Counted from the first letter of the stretch, positions 52,146 through 62,202 are shown. The stretch: 64,000 nt of DNA from Dyadobacter sp. 3J3 (GCF_009801115.1 NZ_VTOL01000009.1:1-64000); one strand, 5' to 3'. Notes: generated from the letters alone by a model not told the origin. Numbers and translations: made by a program.

Positions 52146-53321
52146 TTAACCTTCTGTTAAAACCTTCTTTTCAGAAATGTATTTTTCCAGAATATCAACC
52201 GATTCTGCGATAAGATCAGCATCCATTTCATGAACTTCCACTCCTTTTCCAATTTTCTCCAAAAGCATAATGGTTAACCGACCTCCAAGGTGCTCACGGA
52301 ATTCATGTAAGCCATTTCTAAGGTTTATTTTATCGTTTTCGGCGAGTTTGATATGATAAAGATCAAAACCAAGTTTCACTAAAACATTATAAATTCTGTC
52401 CAGATCTGCATCGGGAAGCATTCCGATTTTATTGGCATAAACACAATCCAAGGCGATGCCAATGGCAACTGCTTCACCGTGACGAACTTCAAAATCAGTC
52501 AGATATTCTAATTTATGCGCAGCCCAGTGGCCAAAGTCCAGGGGACGGGAAGATCCAAATTCGAACGGATCGCCGCTTCCGATATGCTCGGTGTGCATTT
52601 CTGCGCAACGGTGAATCAGGTAGGACATGACCGCCTCATCACGTGATGCCAAAGCTGTTACGTTTTCTTCAATCCAGTCAAAGAAAGATGCATCTTTGAT
52701 TAAGGCAACTTTTATAGCTTCCGAGATTCCTGAACGCCAGTCACGATCGTCCAGCGTATTCAGAAAAGTAAGATCATTAAATACAGCAACCGGCGGTGCA
52801 AAAGTGCCCAGGAAGTTTTTCTTTCCGTGAAAATTGATACCATTTTTGACTCCAACACCAGAATCATTTTGAGACAAAACCGTTGTCGGAATCCGGATCA
52901 GTTTAATACCTCTATGCGAAACCGCCGCGGCATAACCCACAAGGTCAAGCACAGCGCCGCCACCTATACCAATCACAAAAGAGTGACGGTCAATTCCATA
53001 TATATCAACAGCTTGCGCCAGTTTTTCAAACAAATCCGGATCATTTTTCGACGCTTCACCACCCGGCACGACAATAACATCTTTTGCCAGATGGATATGT
53101 TTTACCTGCGTTGCAAAATAGTTTTTAATCTCCTCCACCAATGCCGGGTAGAAAGAAAGAAACCCTCCGTCCACCACAACTAATACTTTACGCTGAAATC
53201 CTTGTTCTGTGTAAGCGCTAAAAAAATTACTTAACAGATTATTGGTATTATTAAATAGGTTGTGTGTAAAAAAAATAGAATAGTTATACTCTATTTTGAA
53301 ACTCTGTTTTATGGTTTGCAT
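52146..53321 (-). CDS. eboD: EboD, 3-dehydroquinate synthase-like sugar phosphate cyclase
   Basis: 391 residues. NAD-binding GGG in FVIGIGGGAVLDLVGYAA, PTTVLSQNDSGVGVKNGINF, and metal ligands in SEAIKVALIKD, RPLDFGHWAAHKLE and VRHGEAVAIG all fit the dehydroquinate synthase superfamily. The NDSGVGVKNGIN motif differs from the SVGGKTGVN form of true AroB, which fits the separate Ebo group of cyclases. The substrate of EboD is not known. It lies 70 bases after eboC. Confidence 0.9.
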   Translation of the reverse strand: MQTIKQSFKIEYNYSIFFTHNLFNNTNNLLSNFFSAYTEQGFQRKVLVVVDGGFLSFYPALVEEIKNYFATQVKHIHLAKDVIVVPGGEASKNDPDLFEKLAQAVDIYGIDRHSFVIGIGGGAVLDLVGYAAAVSHRGIKLIRIPTTVLSQNDSGVGVKNGINFHGKKNFLGTFAPPVAVFNDLTFLNTLDDRDWRSGISEAIKVALIKDASFFDWIEENVTALASRDEAVMSYLIHRCAEMHTEHIGSGDPFEFGSSRPLDFGHWAAHKLEYLTDFEVRHGEAVAIGIALDCVYANKIGMLPDADLDRIYNVLVKLGFDLYHIKLAENDKINLRNGLHEFREHLGGRLTIMLLEKIGKGVEVHEMDADLIAESVDILEKYISEKKVLTEG

Positions 53322-53391
53322 CTTGAAAAAACAATAATGGATGACTGAATATCTGGAAGACTCATTTCCCGTCTTTTTCCCGCATTCTATT

Positions 53392-54261
53392 TTATGTTAC
53401 CGCGAAAACGCGTGCTAAAAGTATTGATAAAGGTAATAATGCTAAAACTGCCAAAGCAACCGGCCACAAACCAAAAGCCATACACCAGGAAGCATTCATT
53501 ACAATTAATGACAAAACACCTGCCTTCACCGCTTTACCGATCAACGGACCAATTGGATTTTGAATCGCATTATATAGTGGACGGCCAATGAGCCAGGCGT
53601 GTAATAGAACAAACGGAAGTGCGAAAAGCACATTTCCCTGTCTGTCAGCTATCAATAATTGTGCCGTTAAAACGACTAAATAAAGAAAAACGGCTATGTA
53701 AAGTGTTCTTCTTTTTCCGCCATGTACCTCATCCTGACTAATTAACGTAATAGCTGCAATATAGGCAATTGGCAAAAGTGCTACAAAACTCCATTGTTGA
53801 AAGGATTCCGGTAAAACACTCATACCTAAAAGCAAATTCCCTCCACGGCACATGCCCATCGTAAGCGGACCAAAGAAAACATGATGTTTGGCAAAACGAT
53901 TATATAAAACTGTCAACGCCGCCACTACAACGGCGATCATTCCACTTTGAAAACTGAATAAAGCTGCGGCAATAATACCTATAAAAAGCAATGTCAGCCC
54001 CAGAGCAATCGCTGATCGCAAAGGCACTTTTCCGCTTGGAATCGGACGCTCCGGTCTTTCAATCGCATCCAGTTTCGCATCAAAAACATCATTCATCACA
54101 ACGCCGCCGCCGTAAAGTCCAAGTGTAGAAACTACCAGCAAAGCCGGGTTAAAACTTGAAAATGTAAATTGTGCAATCGCCATTCCGGCTAAAATATCCG
54201 CTATGGCCGTTACCAGATTCGCTGGCCTTGTTAATTGTAAATAGGGTTTTAGTTCAGCCAC
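53392..54261 (-). CDS. eboC: EboC, UbiA-like prenyltransferase
   Basis: 289 residues with about eight membrane helices. The first aspartate-rich motif is MNDVFDAKLDAIERPERPIPSG (NDxxDxxxD), which binds prenyl diphosphate through Mg2+; the second is ISQDEVHGGKRR, an incomplete DxxxD. It is therefore a UbiA-fold inner-membrane enzyme that should prenylate some acceptor. It starts two bases after the eboB stop, so translation is coupled. Confidence 0.9.
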   Translation of the reverse strand: MAELKPYLQLTRPANLVTAIADILAGMAIAQFTFSSFNPALLVVSTLGLYGGGVVMNDVFDAKLDAIERPERPIPSGKVPLRSAIALGLTLLFIGIIAAALFSFQSGMIAVVVAALTVLYNRFAKHHVFFGPLTMGMCRGGNLLLGMSVLPESFQQWSFVALLPIAYIAAITLISQDEVHGGKRRTLYIAVFLYLVVLTAQLLIADRQGNVLFALPFVLLHAWLIGRPLYNAIQNPIGPLIGKAVKAGVLSLIVMNASWCMAFGLWPVALAVLALLPLSILLARVFAVT

Positions 54262-54263
54262 GA

Positions 54264-55295
54264 TTATTGAATTACTAGGGAATCTTTGGAAACGTCAGGT
54301 TGCTGGCCTCCGCGTAAAATTGAATTACCGTGAAATTTCTCTGTTTTTTCAACAGAAACACCACCTTCAAAATCTGAAACATCAATTTGGCCGCTTTTTC
54401 CAAATGCATCGATCGCATTTTGATAGGTTACCATACGAATTGTTTCATCCGAAATACCCCTCATTTTCATTAATGCCGCCGTTTTAGGAATAGCCAACGG
54501 ATCAGAAATTCCCCAGTCGGCAGCCGAGTTAACCATAATGCGTTCAGGACCATATTGTTCCACAACTTTAACCATTCTTTCATTGCCCATTTTGGTAAAT
54601 GGATAAATCGTAAAAGCAGCGTAAAATCCCTGGTCTAAAACACTTTTTACAGTTTCCTCATTATTATGATCAATAATTACCCAGGATGGATCCAGTCCGT
54701 GTTCCAGAGAAATCGCCATACTACGTTCCGTTCCACGCTTTTTGTCACGGTGCGGCGTATGGATTTGCACCGGAAGTTTTGCTTCTTTTGCCAGTTCCAG
54801 CTGCAAACGGAAATATTTTTCTTCGGCCGGAGTCTGGTCATCAAAACCGATTTCGCCGATTCCAACAACTCCCTCTTTATAAATATATAAAGGCAGGATT
54901 TCCATAACCTGCTCTGCAAGCGGCTCATTATTTGCTTCACGGGAATTCAGCCCCATGGTGCAATAATGTTTTATACCAAATTGTGAAGAACGGAAACGCT
55001 CCCAGCCTACCAGACTGCTGTAATAATCTTTAAAACTCGAAAGTCCTGTACGCGGCTGGCCGACCCAAAAAGAAGGCTCGATTAATGCAACAATTCCTGC
55101 CTGGCGCATCGCCTGATAATCGTCCGTTGTACGGGAAACCATGTGGATGTGCGGGTCAAAAAACCGCATTCCTTTGATCAGTTCATTATATTCACTCCAT
55201 GCCATATCAATGTGAGCAGGAGTATTTGCCAGCCCGTCGCCTTCCTCGAAATGCGATGGATTGGGCGCGCTACTATCTTTGCAATGTTGGCACAT
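54264..55295 (-). CDS. eboB: EboB, TatD-family metal hydrolase
   Basis: 343 residues. The amidohydrolase/TatD fold begins with MRFFDPHIHMVSRTTDD (HxH metal motif), then GVVGIGEIGFDDQ (Glu ligand), LPVQIHTPHRDK (His), WVIIDHNNEE (His) and NSAADWGISDP (Asp). Residues 1-32, with CQHCKD, form an extension with two cysteines. The first 23 bases overlap the end of eboA in another frame. Confidence 0.9.
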   Translation of the reverse strand: MCQHCKDSSAPNPSHFEEGDGLANTPAHIDMAWSEYNELIKGMRFFDPHIHMVSRTTDDYQAMRQAGIVALIEPSFWVGQPRTGLSSFKDYYSSLVGWERFRSSQFGIKHYCTMGLNSREANNEPLAEQVMEILPLYIYKEGVVGIGEIGFDDQTPAEEKYFRLQLELAKEAKLPVQIHTPHRDKKRGTERSMAISLEHGLDPSWVIIDHNNEETVKSVLDQGFYAAFTIYPFTKMGNERMVKVVEQYGPERIMVNSAADWGISDPLAIPKTAALMKMRGISDETIRMVTYQNAIDAFGKSGQIDVSDFEGGVSVEKTEKFHGNSILRGGQQPDVSKDSLVIQ

Positions 55296-56157
55296 AGGTA
55301 TTTAAGTCTGTATATTCAAGATTGGACCAGGTTAAAGCCCCTTCTGTTATTGATTTTTCGCATTCAGAATATTCGGATAATAAAGCTTTTGCAGGCGCAT
55401 AATCAGATTCATAACATGCAAGCGCCGCAGCCTCTTGATTCTGTGTCTGACGTGATTCAAATAAATGTCTCATATCAGATAAAAGTGCCTCATTCATGAA
55501 TTTACTCACTAAACGCCACACATTAGGCGCTACTGAGCGACCGGCTGCCCAGCGCTCATGAGCAAAATCTGAAAGGATAAGCGCCAGATTTGCGTTTTCT
55601 CTTTCTTCCAAACCCGTTATAAAGTGGACCGGTTTATCATTGAAAATCGTTTTCAGCACAAGCTGGTTCCAGGCAAGTTCACTAAAATATTTTGCAGGAA
55701 ATGGATTATGTAAGGCAATCGCATCAAATACAAATCCCATGTTTGAGCGAACCGCATCTGTGGCTCTGAAAAGCCACTGTTCGGGATATGCCAAAACCGG
55801 AAGAGCGGAATAAAGCGCTACCAATTCATTCATTTCGGCTGTATCAAAAAGCGTTTCAATATTTTTGACAAAAGTGTCCTTTTCCGTTTCGTCCAGCTGT
55901 GTCAATAACCACACGCGTGACAAGCGAACCAAGCTCCATCCATTTACCAAAAAACCGGCAACAATATCTTTCAGAGCATTTTCCTGCTCTAAAGCTACGT
56001 TGACAATTTTTTTTGGCAAAACCCGTGGAGAAGAAACGAAAGCGGTCATTAACTCAATGGGTGAGGCATTTCCTTTCTCAGTCAGCCATTCTGACTCGGC
56101 ATCAGAAGTATTCTGGCTGATGATTTCCCAGAGTGCTTTATTTATCAGGTTTGACAT
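55273..56157 (-). CDS. eboA: EboA domain protein
   Basis: 294 residues, all helical in appearance (LINKALWEIISQ, GWSLVRLSRVWLLTQLDETEKDTFVKNIE, EMNELVALYSALPVLAYPEQW). PEQWLFRATDAVRSNMGFVFDAIALHNPFPAKYFSE is the best conserved stretch of EboA. No enzymatic motif is known. First gene of the ebo run (A-B-C-D-E-F order intact), overlapping eboB by 23 bases. The 199-base upstream gap shows no clear consensus promoter. Confidence 0.9.
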   Translation of the reverse strand: MSNLINKALWEIISQNTSDAESEWLTEKGNASPIELMTAFVSSPRVLPKKIVNVALEQENALKDIVAGFLVNGWSLVRLSRVWLLTQLDETEKDTFVKNIETLFDTAEMNELVALYSALPVLAYPEQWLFRATDAVRSNMGFVFDAIALHNPFPAKYFSELAWNQLVLKTIFNDKPVHFITGLEERENANLALILSDFAHERWAAGRSVAPNVWRLVSKFMNEALLSDMRHLFESRQTQNQEAAALACYESDYAPAKALLSEYSECEKSITEGALTWSNLEYTDLNTYVPTLQR

Positions 56158-56356
56158 AATTTAATTTAAAATTCAGTTTCAGACAAAACACGCCTCAAAC
56201 TGTTTAAGAAATGGGTTATAGGTAAGTGTTTTTTTCAAACACCATTTTTTTTATACAGGTTTAATGATAACGTTTTTATTTGTGCATCTGTCTCATTTTT
56301 TGCTTCAACTTGTAAAATCTAAGCAAAAATTAATTCTAAAAAGTAGCTGATAGCTA

Positions 56357-56986
56357 CTAGAAGTCAAATTCTACGATATCATTATCATTTAACAAATATT
56401 CCGTCAGTTTTTCATGCATCTCATACGAACCTTGTAACAACCAGTTTCCGGTAATATGACTTCCTGATCGATTTTGCTCCGCCCCCAGGATCGCCAACCC
56501 ATAAAGGCTAAAAAGTTTCTCATAATCTTTGAGTGTTTTTTTCTGATAAACGCTCATTAAACGATAATTGCGGATCTGGTTTTTGTTTCTGATCCATTTT
56601 TGAATCGGGGATAAAATAATCAGACTCAAACCGGCAACAAGAAAAGCGTAAATTGCAATTAAATAAAATCCTGCACCGATTGCCATGCCCAATGCGGCCG
56701 TAACCCAAACAATGGCCGCCGTTGTGATACCAACAACACGGTTATTTTCACGGAAAATAATCCCTGCACCGATAAAACCGATTCCTGTAACAATGTTGGC
56801 TGCAACCCTACCAGCATCGCCGCTAATCCTAATTGACACCAAAGTAAAAAGTGTGGAACCTACGGCAATCAAAATCAGCGTCCGTAATCCCGCCGACTTG
56901 CTGCGATATTCCCTCTCGGCACCGATGATTGCACCCAGAGAAAACGAAAAAAGCAGTTTGTAAAGGTCTTCGGTATAAAACTCCAT
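56357..56986 (-). CDS. MgtC/SapB family membrane protein
   Basis: The ATG at 56986 (MEFYTEDLYKLLFSFSLGAIIGAEREYRSK, first part of the family domain) gives 209 residues; the frame extends to 57052 without need. The MgtC domain has about five helices with SLGAIIGAEREYRSKSAGLRT, NIVTGIGFIGAGIIFRENN and GITTAAIVWVTAALGMAIG. The C-terminal 70 residues are a soluble ACT-like tail. In pathogens MgtC affects magnesium and ATP control; in free-living bacteria the role is unclear. Confidence 0.88.
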   Translation of the reverse strand: MEFYTEDLYKLLFSFSLGAIIGAEREYRSKSAGLRTLILIAVGSTLFTLVSIRISGDAGRVAANIVTGIGFIGAGIIFRENNRVVGITTAAIVWVTAALGMAIGAGFYLIAIYAFLVAGLSLIILSPIQKWIRNKNQIRNYRLMSVYQKKTLKDYEKLFSLYGLAILGAEQNRSGSHITGNWLLQGSYEMHEKLTEYLLNDNDIVEFDF

Positions 56987-57063
56987 GGTATTGGGCTTGC
57001 TATTTGAATGAAAAGACGGAAAAATGAAAAATCTCCCGGCTTGTTTCTTCAAACTTATAATTT

Positions 57064-58353
57064 TCAGGAATTCATGATTTCTTCAATTTCCTCAGCTTCG
57101 ATTGGAATATGTCCCATTAGGTCAATATTGCCATCTGCCGTAATCAGAATATTATTTTCCAGTCGGATTCCCAATCCTTCTTCCTTGATATAAATTCCAG
57201 GCTCACAAGTAAACACCATTCCCGGTTCAAAACGACGGTATTTATTTCCTACGTCATGAATATCAAGTCCAAGGAAATGTGAATTTCCGTGCGGAAAATA
57301 TTTCTTGTAGGCCGGCCACTCCGGATCCTGTTTTTCAATATCCTGTTTGGTTATCAATCCCAAACCCAACAATTCACTTTCCATGATCTTGCCCACTTCC
57401 ACATGATATTCGTCCCAAAGTCCACCCGTAACCAGCATACTTTTCGATGCCTTAAAAACACGCAAAACTGCATCGTAAACATCACGCTGACGTTTTGTAA
57501 AACGGCCATTTACAGGAATGCTTCTTGACAAATCAGAACCATAATTAGCATATTCCGCCGCAACATCCAAAAGTATTACATCGCCGTCTTTACATGTTTT
57601 GTCATTTTGAACATAATGTAAAACACATGCATTTGCACCCGACGCAATGATTGGCTGGTAAGCAAATCCTTTGGAACGGTTTCTTATAAATTCGTGCAGC
57701 AATTCAGCTTCGATTTCAAATTCCTCAACGCCTGGTTTTACAAATTTCAACAATCGCTCAAATCCAAGTTTCGTGATATCACAGGCTTTTTGCATTAAGG
57801 CAATTTCCTGCGGCTGTTTTATAGCCCGAAGCTGGTGCATGACCGGCGCAAGCCTTACCAGCTGATGTAAAGGATATTTTTCTTTAAATTCATTAATAAA
57901 ACGTACATCGCGGGTTATAACGGGCGAATCGTTTCGGGTATGTTCGTTTGAATTGAGATAAACATTTTCAGCTTCGTAAACGATATTTCTGAAAACCGTT
58001 TCATATTGATGCGTCCAGTAAATGGTTTGGATTCCTGAAACTTCACGCGCTTGTTCCTTCGACAATTTTTCACCTTCCCAAACAGCAATCAGTTCATTGG
58101 TTTCACGTACAAATAAAACTTCCCTGAATTTCTCGTCCGGATGTCCTGGAAAAACAAGTAAAATCGTTTCTTCCTGATCCACGCCAGTCAAATAAAACAG
58201 ATCTGTATTCTGACGAAAACCCATAGAACCATCCGCATTCGTCGGCATAATATCATTTGAATTTAGAATTGCCAATGATTTTGCTTTCAATAAACTCGAA
58301 AGCCTGCGACGATTTTCTATAAACAGGTTTTTATCTATGGCCGAATAACGCAT
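57064..58353 (-). CDS. pepP: Xaa-Pro aminopeptidase (M24B)
   Basis: 429 residues: N-terminal creatinase-like domain (1-165) and a pita-bread catalytic domain. Metal ligands appear as D in ILLDVAAEYANYGSDLSRS (two Asp), H in HGNSHFLGLDIHDVG, E in FTCEPGIYI and E in GIRLENNILIT. It releases N-terminal residues before proline. N-terminal AIDKNLFIENRRRLSSLLK with RQNTDLFYLTG is typical of PepP. Lies 78 bases upstream of the mgtC start on the same strand. Confidence 0.92.
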   Translation of the reverse strand: MRYSAIDKNLFIENRRRLSSLLKAKSLAILNSNDIMPTNADGSMGFRQNTDLFYLTGVDQEETILLVFPGHPDEKFREVLFVRETNELIAVWEGEKLSKEQAREVSGIQTIYWTHQYETVFRNIVYEAENVYLNSNEHTRNDSPVITRDVRFINEFKEKYPLHQLVRLAPVMHQLRAIKQPQEIALMQKACDITKLGFERLLKFVKPGVEEFEIEAELLHEFIRNRSKGFAYQPIIASGANACVLHYVQNDKTCKDGDVILLDVAAEYANYGSDLSRSIPVNGRFTKRQRDVYDAVLRVFKASKSMLVTGGLWDEYHVEVGKIMESELLGLGLITKQDIEKQDPEWPAYKKYFPHGNSHFLGLDIHDVGNKYRRFEPGMVFTCEPGIYIKEEGLGIRLENNILITADGNIDLMGHIPIEAEEIEEIMNS

Positions 58354-58531
58354 AAGTTTTTAATTTTTGTAACTGGTAATTTAATTCGTAAAATTACGTT
58401 TTACTTCTTATATAATATAGAAGAAAAGTCAAAGTAATCCATGAGTTGGGTCATTCGCGAAGAAATTCAAAATAACCTGTTATCTTGGAATAACATTAGT
58501 ACGCAGGCAACCTAACAACTTTAAACATTCA

Positions 58532-60055
58532 ATGAAGCGAATTTTCCTCCTGGCACTTTTGTGTGTCCCTGCATTACTGTCTGCACAGCCAAAATACTGG
58601 ATATATCTTAAAGATAAGAATTTAGACAATGCCCCCGCTGTTTCCCAATTAACATTAGAGACCCGTCAAAAATTTGGACTGGCTACTGACGATACCGATT
58701 TGCCCGTTCGTGCAGATTATCAAAACCGGCTGAAAGATATTTCGGTAAAAATCACCAACCGCTCCAAATGGCTTAATGCGGTTTCTGCGGTACTTACATC
58801 CGCTCAGGCGCAGGAAGTGCGGGAGTTAAGTTTTGTGAAGGAAGTGGTACCGATGACATCCGGTTTTTACATCGCCCAGACAAAACCGGTAGAACGTGCG
58901 CAGATGGCGCAGGTGATGTCACAGGTTCAGGCAAATGCTTTTCAAAAAGCGGGAATTAATGGAAAAGATGTTACAATCGGTGTCATTGACGCAGGTTTTT
59001 ACGGAGCGGATTCTTCTCTTTCTCTGAAACATATTTTTTCAAATAAAAGGATTTTAGGTATTCATGATTATGTGAAACCGGGACGATCCGGCGAATTGCT
59101 TTTCAGCACCGCAGAATCTTTTTCAGATATGCACGGAACAGAAGTTTTGACTGCGATTTCAGGAATTGACAATCAGGATCAAATGCAATATGGTTTGGCT
59201 TTGAATTCCAAGTTTTATTTAGCCCGCACTGATTATTCTTTACGCGAATGGCGTGGCGAGGAAGACAACTGGATCGCTGCCATGGAATGGATGGATAGCC
59301 TTGGAGTTCGTTTGATCAATACGTCTTTGGGTTATGCCAAAGGGTTTTCAGATCCGTCCGAAAATTACAAGCCTTCCCAAATGGATGGAAAAACCAGCGC
59401 TATTACCCGTGCCGCCCAAATTGCTGCGGATAGAAAAGGAATTATGATCGTCGTTTCTGCAGGAAATGAAGGAGAGGATAAAAGCTGGGGAATTATTTCA
59501 GCCCCGGCAGATGCCAGAGGTGTTTTATCTATTGGCGCGACGAATGCAAAACTTTGGAACCGGATCGGTTACAGCAGCGTCGGCCCGGAATTTTTGAATT
59601 ATGTCAAACCGAATGTTTCCTGCTTTTCACTATACGGCACATCACTTTCTGCTCCCGTCATTACCGGATTTGCAGCTTGTATGATGCAGGTTAATCCAAA
59701 ACTTTCTAATAAAGAAGTAATTGAATTAATTGAAAAATCAGCTCATTTATATCCTTACGGGAATAATTATGTGGGTTATGGTGTACCGCTTGCATCACGT
59801 GCACTCGCTTTGGCAAGAGCACCTTATTTACCCAATCATTCCAAACTGATTAATGCAACGGGCAGAAATTGTGAAGTGGATGTAACGACAGACGAAAATC
59901 TGGTTGCTATATACAGAAAGAAAAATAATAAGGATGTGATCTCCCAGCAAACGGCAAAGGTGCAGAACGGGAAAATTTCATTGAGACGCCAAAACGGAGA
60001 GCACTTCACGACGATCGATTTGAAAGAATACGCCGTGGAAGTACAATGGAATTAA
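58532..60055 (+). CDS. Secreted subtilisin-like serine protease (S8)
   Basis: 507 residues with a signal peptide (FLLALLCVPALLSAQP). A propeptide-like region (20-140) precedes the catalytic domain. The triad is D153 in GVIDAGFYG, H201 in DMHGTEVL and S371 in YGTSLSAPV; the oxyanion Asn is in SAGNEGED. The C-terminal 80 residues form a beta-rich tail (NCEVDVTTDENLVAIYRKK) rather than a full Por sorting domain. Divergent from pepP. Confidence 0.9.
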   Translation: MKRIFLLALLCVPALLSAQPKYWIYLKDKNLDNAPAVSQLTLETRQKFGLATDDTDLPVRADYQNRLKDISVKITNRSKWLNAVSAVLTSAQAQEVRELSFVKEVVPMTSGFYIAQTKPVERAQMAQVMSQVQANAFQKAGINGKDVTIGVIDAGFYGADSSLSLKHIFSNKRILGIHDYVKPGRSGELLFSTAESFSDMHGTEVLTAISGIDNQDQMQYGLALNSKFYLARTDYSLREWRGEEDNWIAAMEWMDSLGVRLINTSLGYAKGFSDPSENYKPSQMDGKTSAITRAAQIAADRKGIMIVVSAGNEGEDKSWGIISAPADARGVLSIGATNAKLWNRIGYSSVGPEFLNYVKPNVSCFSLYGTSLSAPVITGFAACMMQVNPKLSNKEVIELIEKSAHLYPYGNNYVGYGVPLASRALALARAPYLPNHSKLINATGRNCEVDVTTDENLVAIYRKKNNKDVISQQTAKVQNGKISLRRQNGEHFTTIDLKEYAVEVQWN

Positions 60056-60122
60056 GGAAATTTGTCAAAGATAATTTGTAATTTAACCACGCGAAAATGG
60101 TGTAACGCTCAAATTGTCAATT

Positions 60123-60428
60123 ATGGAATCTTATAATACGCTCGTTGAAGCCATCGAAGGACTGGCGAAAAAAGGCTATACAGAAGAATTTAATCTCAAA
60201 CAAAATTACGTCGAAAGCAGTCACGGGAAATTTCAGATTCTACATCATGAATTCGAAATTGATAAATTCTTTCGTTTTGAAGGCGAAACGAATCCTTCTG
60301 ACGAATCCATTGTCTACGCAATTTCTTCCGCAAAATATAATTTAAAGGGCATTTTGGTGAGTGCCTACGGAATTTATAGCGATCCTTTGGTTGATGAAAT
60401 GATGAAGAAATTCTCGTTTACAAAGTGA
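60123..60428 (+). CDS. Small conserved protein (often named phosphoribosylpyrophosphate synthetase-like)
   Basis: 101 residues from the ATG at 60123; a TTG at 60114 is in frame but less likely. MESYNTLVEAIEGLAKKGYTEEFNLK, then FEIDKFFRFEGETNPSDESIVYAIS and LKGILVSAYGIYSD are conserved in a Bacteroidota family of about 100 residues that databases label phosphoribosylpyrophosphate synthetase, though it lacks the PRPP-binding motif. Function unknown. Confidence 0.8.
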   Translation: MESYNTLVEAIEGLAKKGYTEEFNLKQNYVESSHGKFQILHHEFEIDKFFRFEGETNPSDESIVYAISSAKYNLKGILVSAYGIYSDPLVDEMMKKFSFTK

Positions 60429-60520
60429 GGTAGCAGTACGCTTTTGGCAATTTGCTGTTAGGCCGAATGAGTAAAATCTCTGCTGGTAAAAAGATTTTAG
60501 AATAATGGAATTAATTAAAC

Positions 60521-60549
60521 AACTCCTTCGAACCATTTTCTAAGGAGTT
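60521..60549 (-). terminator. Terminator of antiporter gene
   Basis: AACTCCTT pairs with AAGGAGTT around a 13-nt loop; it lies 10 bases past the antiporter stop. Confidence 0.6.
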
Positions 60550-60558
60550 ATTTAATTC

Positions 60559-62202
60559 TCAGGGTGAATCTCTTAGACGGGCTTCTTCAAAATCCAGTTC
60601 CCTTTCCCGGGCTTTCAGCATTTCGTCTGAATATATTTTTTCCCTTCTTAATTTTTGCAATTCATCCCGCTTGATTGAAACAATTTCAACCAGCATACTT
60701 CTATATTTGGGCAGAAAATCAGCATTCGAACTCCTTGATTCCTTTTCTACCAAACGATTATTCGCATTTTCGATCATTCTTTCGTAGCGTTCTTTTAGCC
60801 GGCTGAAAGCATCAATTACTTGTACTTCTTCGCCATAAGAAGATTGCATATGGCTAAGACTGGCAGTAGCCAGACGTAAGCGAACCGCGATTTCCTGTTT
60901 TTCCTCATTCCCTCCGTCATCTGTAATATTCAGCCATTTTATCAAATAAGGCAGACTTAATCCTTGCAAAACAAGTGTAAAAAGGATTACGACAAAGGTG
61001 ATAAAAAGAATCAGGTCACGTTGCGGAAATGCAGTTGTACTATTCGTTAGCGTAAGCGGTACCGCCAGGCCCGAAGCCAGCGAAACCACTCCGCGCATGC
61101 CACTCCACCCGACAATAAAAACCGTTTGCCATGATGGCTTTAATTCGTTTTCCCGAACCCTTTTGCTTAGTAAGCGCGGCAAATAAGAGCTTGGAAAAAC
61201 CCAGAGCAGACGAATCAAGATTGTAACAATACTAATTACTACTGCATACGTGACAGATTCCATTATTGAATTTTCACCTAATCCTTCAATAATATCCGGC
61301 AACTGTAATCCTATCATAATAAAGACAATACCATTAAGCAGAAAAACAACCGTTTCCCAGACATACTGGGACTGCATTCTGGAATTATAAGAAAGGATTT
61401 CATTGGACCGGTAACTCAAAAACAAACCTCCGCTGACGGTTGCCAAAACACCGGAATAATGAAAATGTTCGGCACCAATGTACATCAGATAAGGCGCTAT
61501 AAACGTCAATGCGGTGTCAATACTTGAATTGGTAGGAAAAAACCGGTGTACCAGATAAATTAAATGAGCAATGGCAAGCCCAATAATTATACCCATGATT
61601 GCAACCAGAAAAAAATCCAGTCCTGCCTTCCAGAAAACAAATTGTCCGGTTAGTAAAGTCGTCAAAGCAACACGAAAAACGATGAGCGAAGATGCATCAT
61701 TTACTAAGCTTTCACCTTCCAGAATTGCTACAACACGTTTGGGGATTTTTAAGCCTTGTAAAACTGATGTTGCCGCGACAGCATCCGGTGGAGAAATAAT
61801 TCCTCCCAAAACAAACCCCATAGCCAATGTAAAATCAGGGATCATGGCGTTGGACAAATATGCTACTGCGGTTGCCGTAAATACAACAAGGCCAATAGCC
61901 AATAGCCCTATGGGACGCTTAAATTGCCAGAAATCTTTCCAGGAAGTATTCCATGCAGCAAAATATAAAAGCGGCGGTAAAAATAGCAGAAAAACCCAAT
62001 CAGGTTCAAGAGAAATATGAGGAATTCCTGGAATGAAACTAATGAGCAATCCAGCAATAACCAAGAAAATAGGATAAGAAATTTGCAGTTTTTCGCTCAG
62101 CATTGTGAGCATGGAAACAACAAACAAAAGTGATATAACGATAAGTAAATTATCCTGGATGTTATCCTGAGCCATTAGCCAGATAGATGTTTTCATTTTC
62201 AA
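60559..62202 (-). CDS. Na+/H+ antiporter, CPA1 family
   Basis: 547 residues with about 12 helices (20-430) and a cytoplasmic tail of about 115 residues rich in Glu, Arg and Lys, probably coiled coil. Signature stretches: FLVIAGLLISFIPG, LFLPPLLYFAAWNTSW, GGIISPPDAVAATSVLQ (transport site) and EGESLVNDASSLIVFRV (ND pair). It exchanges Na+ or K+ for H+ across the inner membrane. The start MKMKTSIWLMAQDN may be shorter (Met10). Confidence 0.9.
   Translation of the reverse strand: MKMKTSIWLMAQDNIQDNLLIVISLLFVVSMLTMLSEKLQISYPIFLVIAGLLISFIPGIPHISLEPDWVFLLFLPPLLYFAAWNTSWKDFWQFKRPIGLLAIGLVVFTATAVAYLSNAMIPDFTLAMGFVLGGIISPPDAVAATSVLQGLKIPKRVVAILEGESLVNDASSLIVFRVALTTLLTGQFVFWKAGLDFFLVAIMGIIIGLAIAHLIYLVHRFFPTNSSIDTALTFIAPYLMYIGAEHFHYSGVLATVSGGLFLSYRSNEILSYNSRMQSQYVWETVVFLLNGIVFIMIGLQLPDIIEGLGENSIMESVTYAVVISIVTILIRLLWVFPSSYLPRLLSKRVRENELKPSWQTVFIVGWSGMRGVVSLASGLAVPLTLTNSTTAFPQRDLILFITFVVILFTLVLQGLSLPYLIKWLNITDDGGNEEKQEIAVRLRLATASLSHMQSSYGEEVQVIDAFSRLKERYERMIENANNRLVEKESRSSNADFLPKYRSMLVEIVSIKRDELQKLRREKIYSDEMLKARERELDFEEARLRDSP

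Noticed and set aside
56226..56242. GTGTTT/AAACAC hairpin followed by eight T between eboA and mgtC
   Set aside because: The T run points along the plus strand, where no gene ends; stem is only 6 bp.
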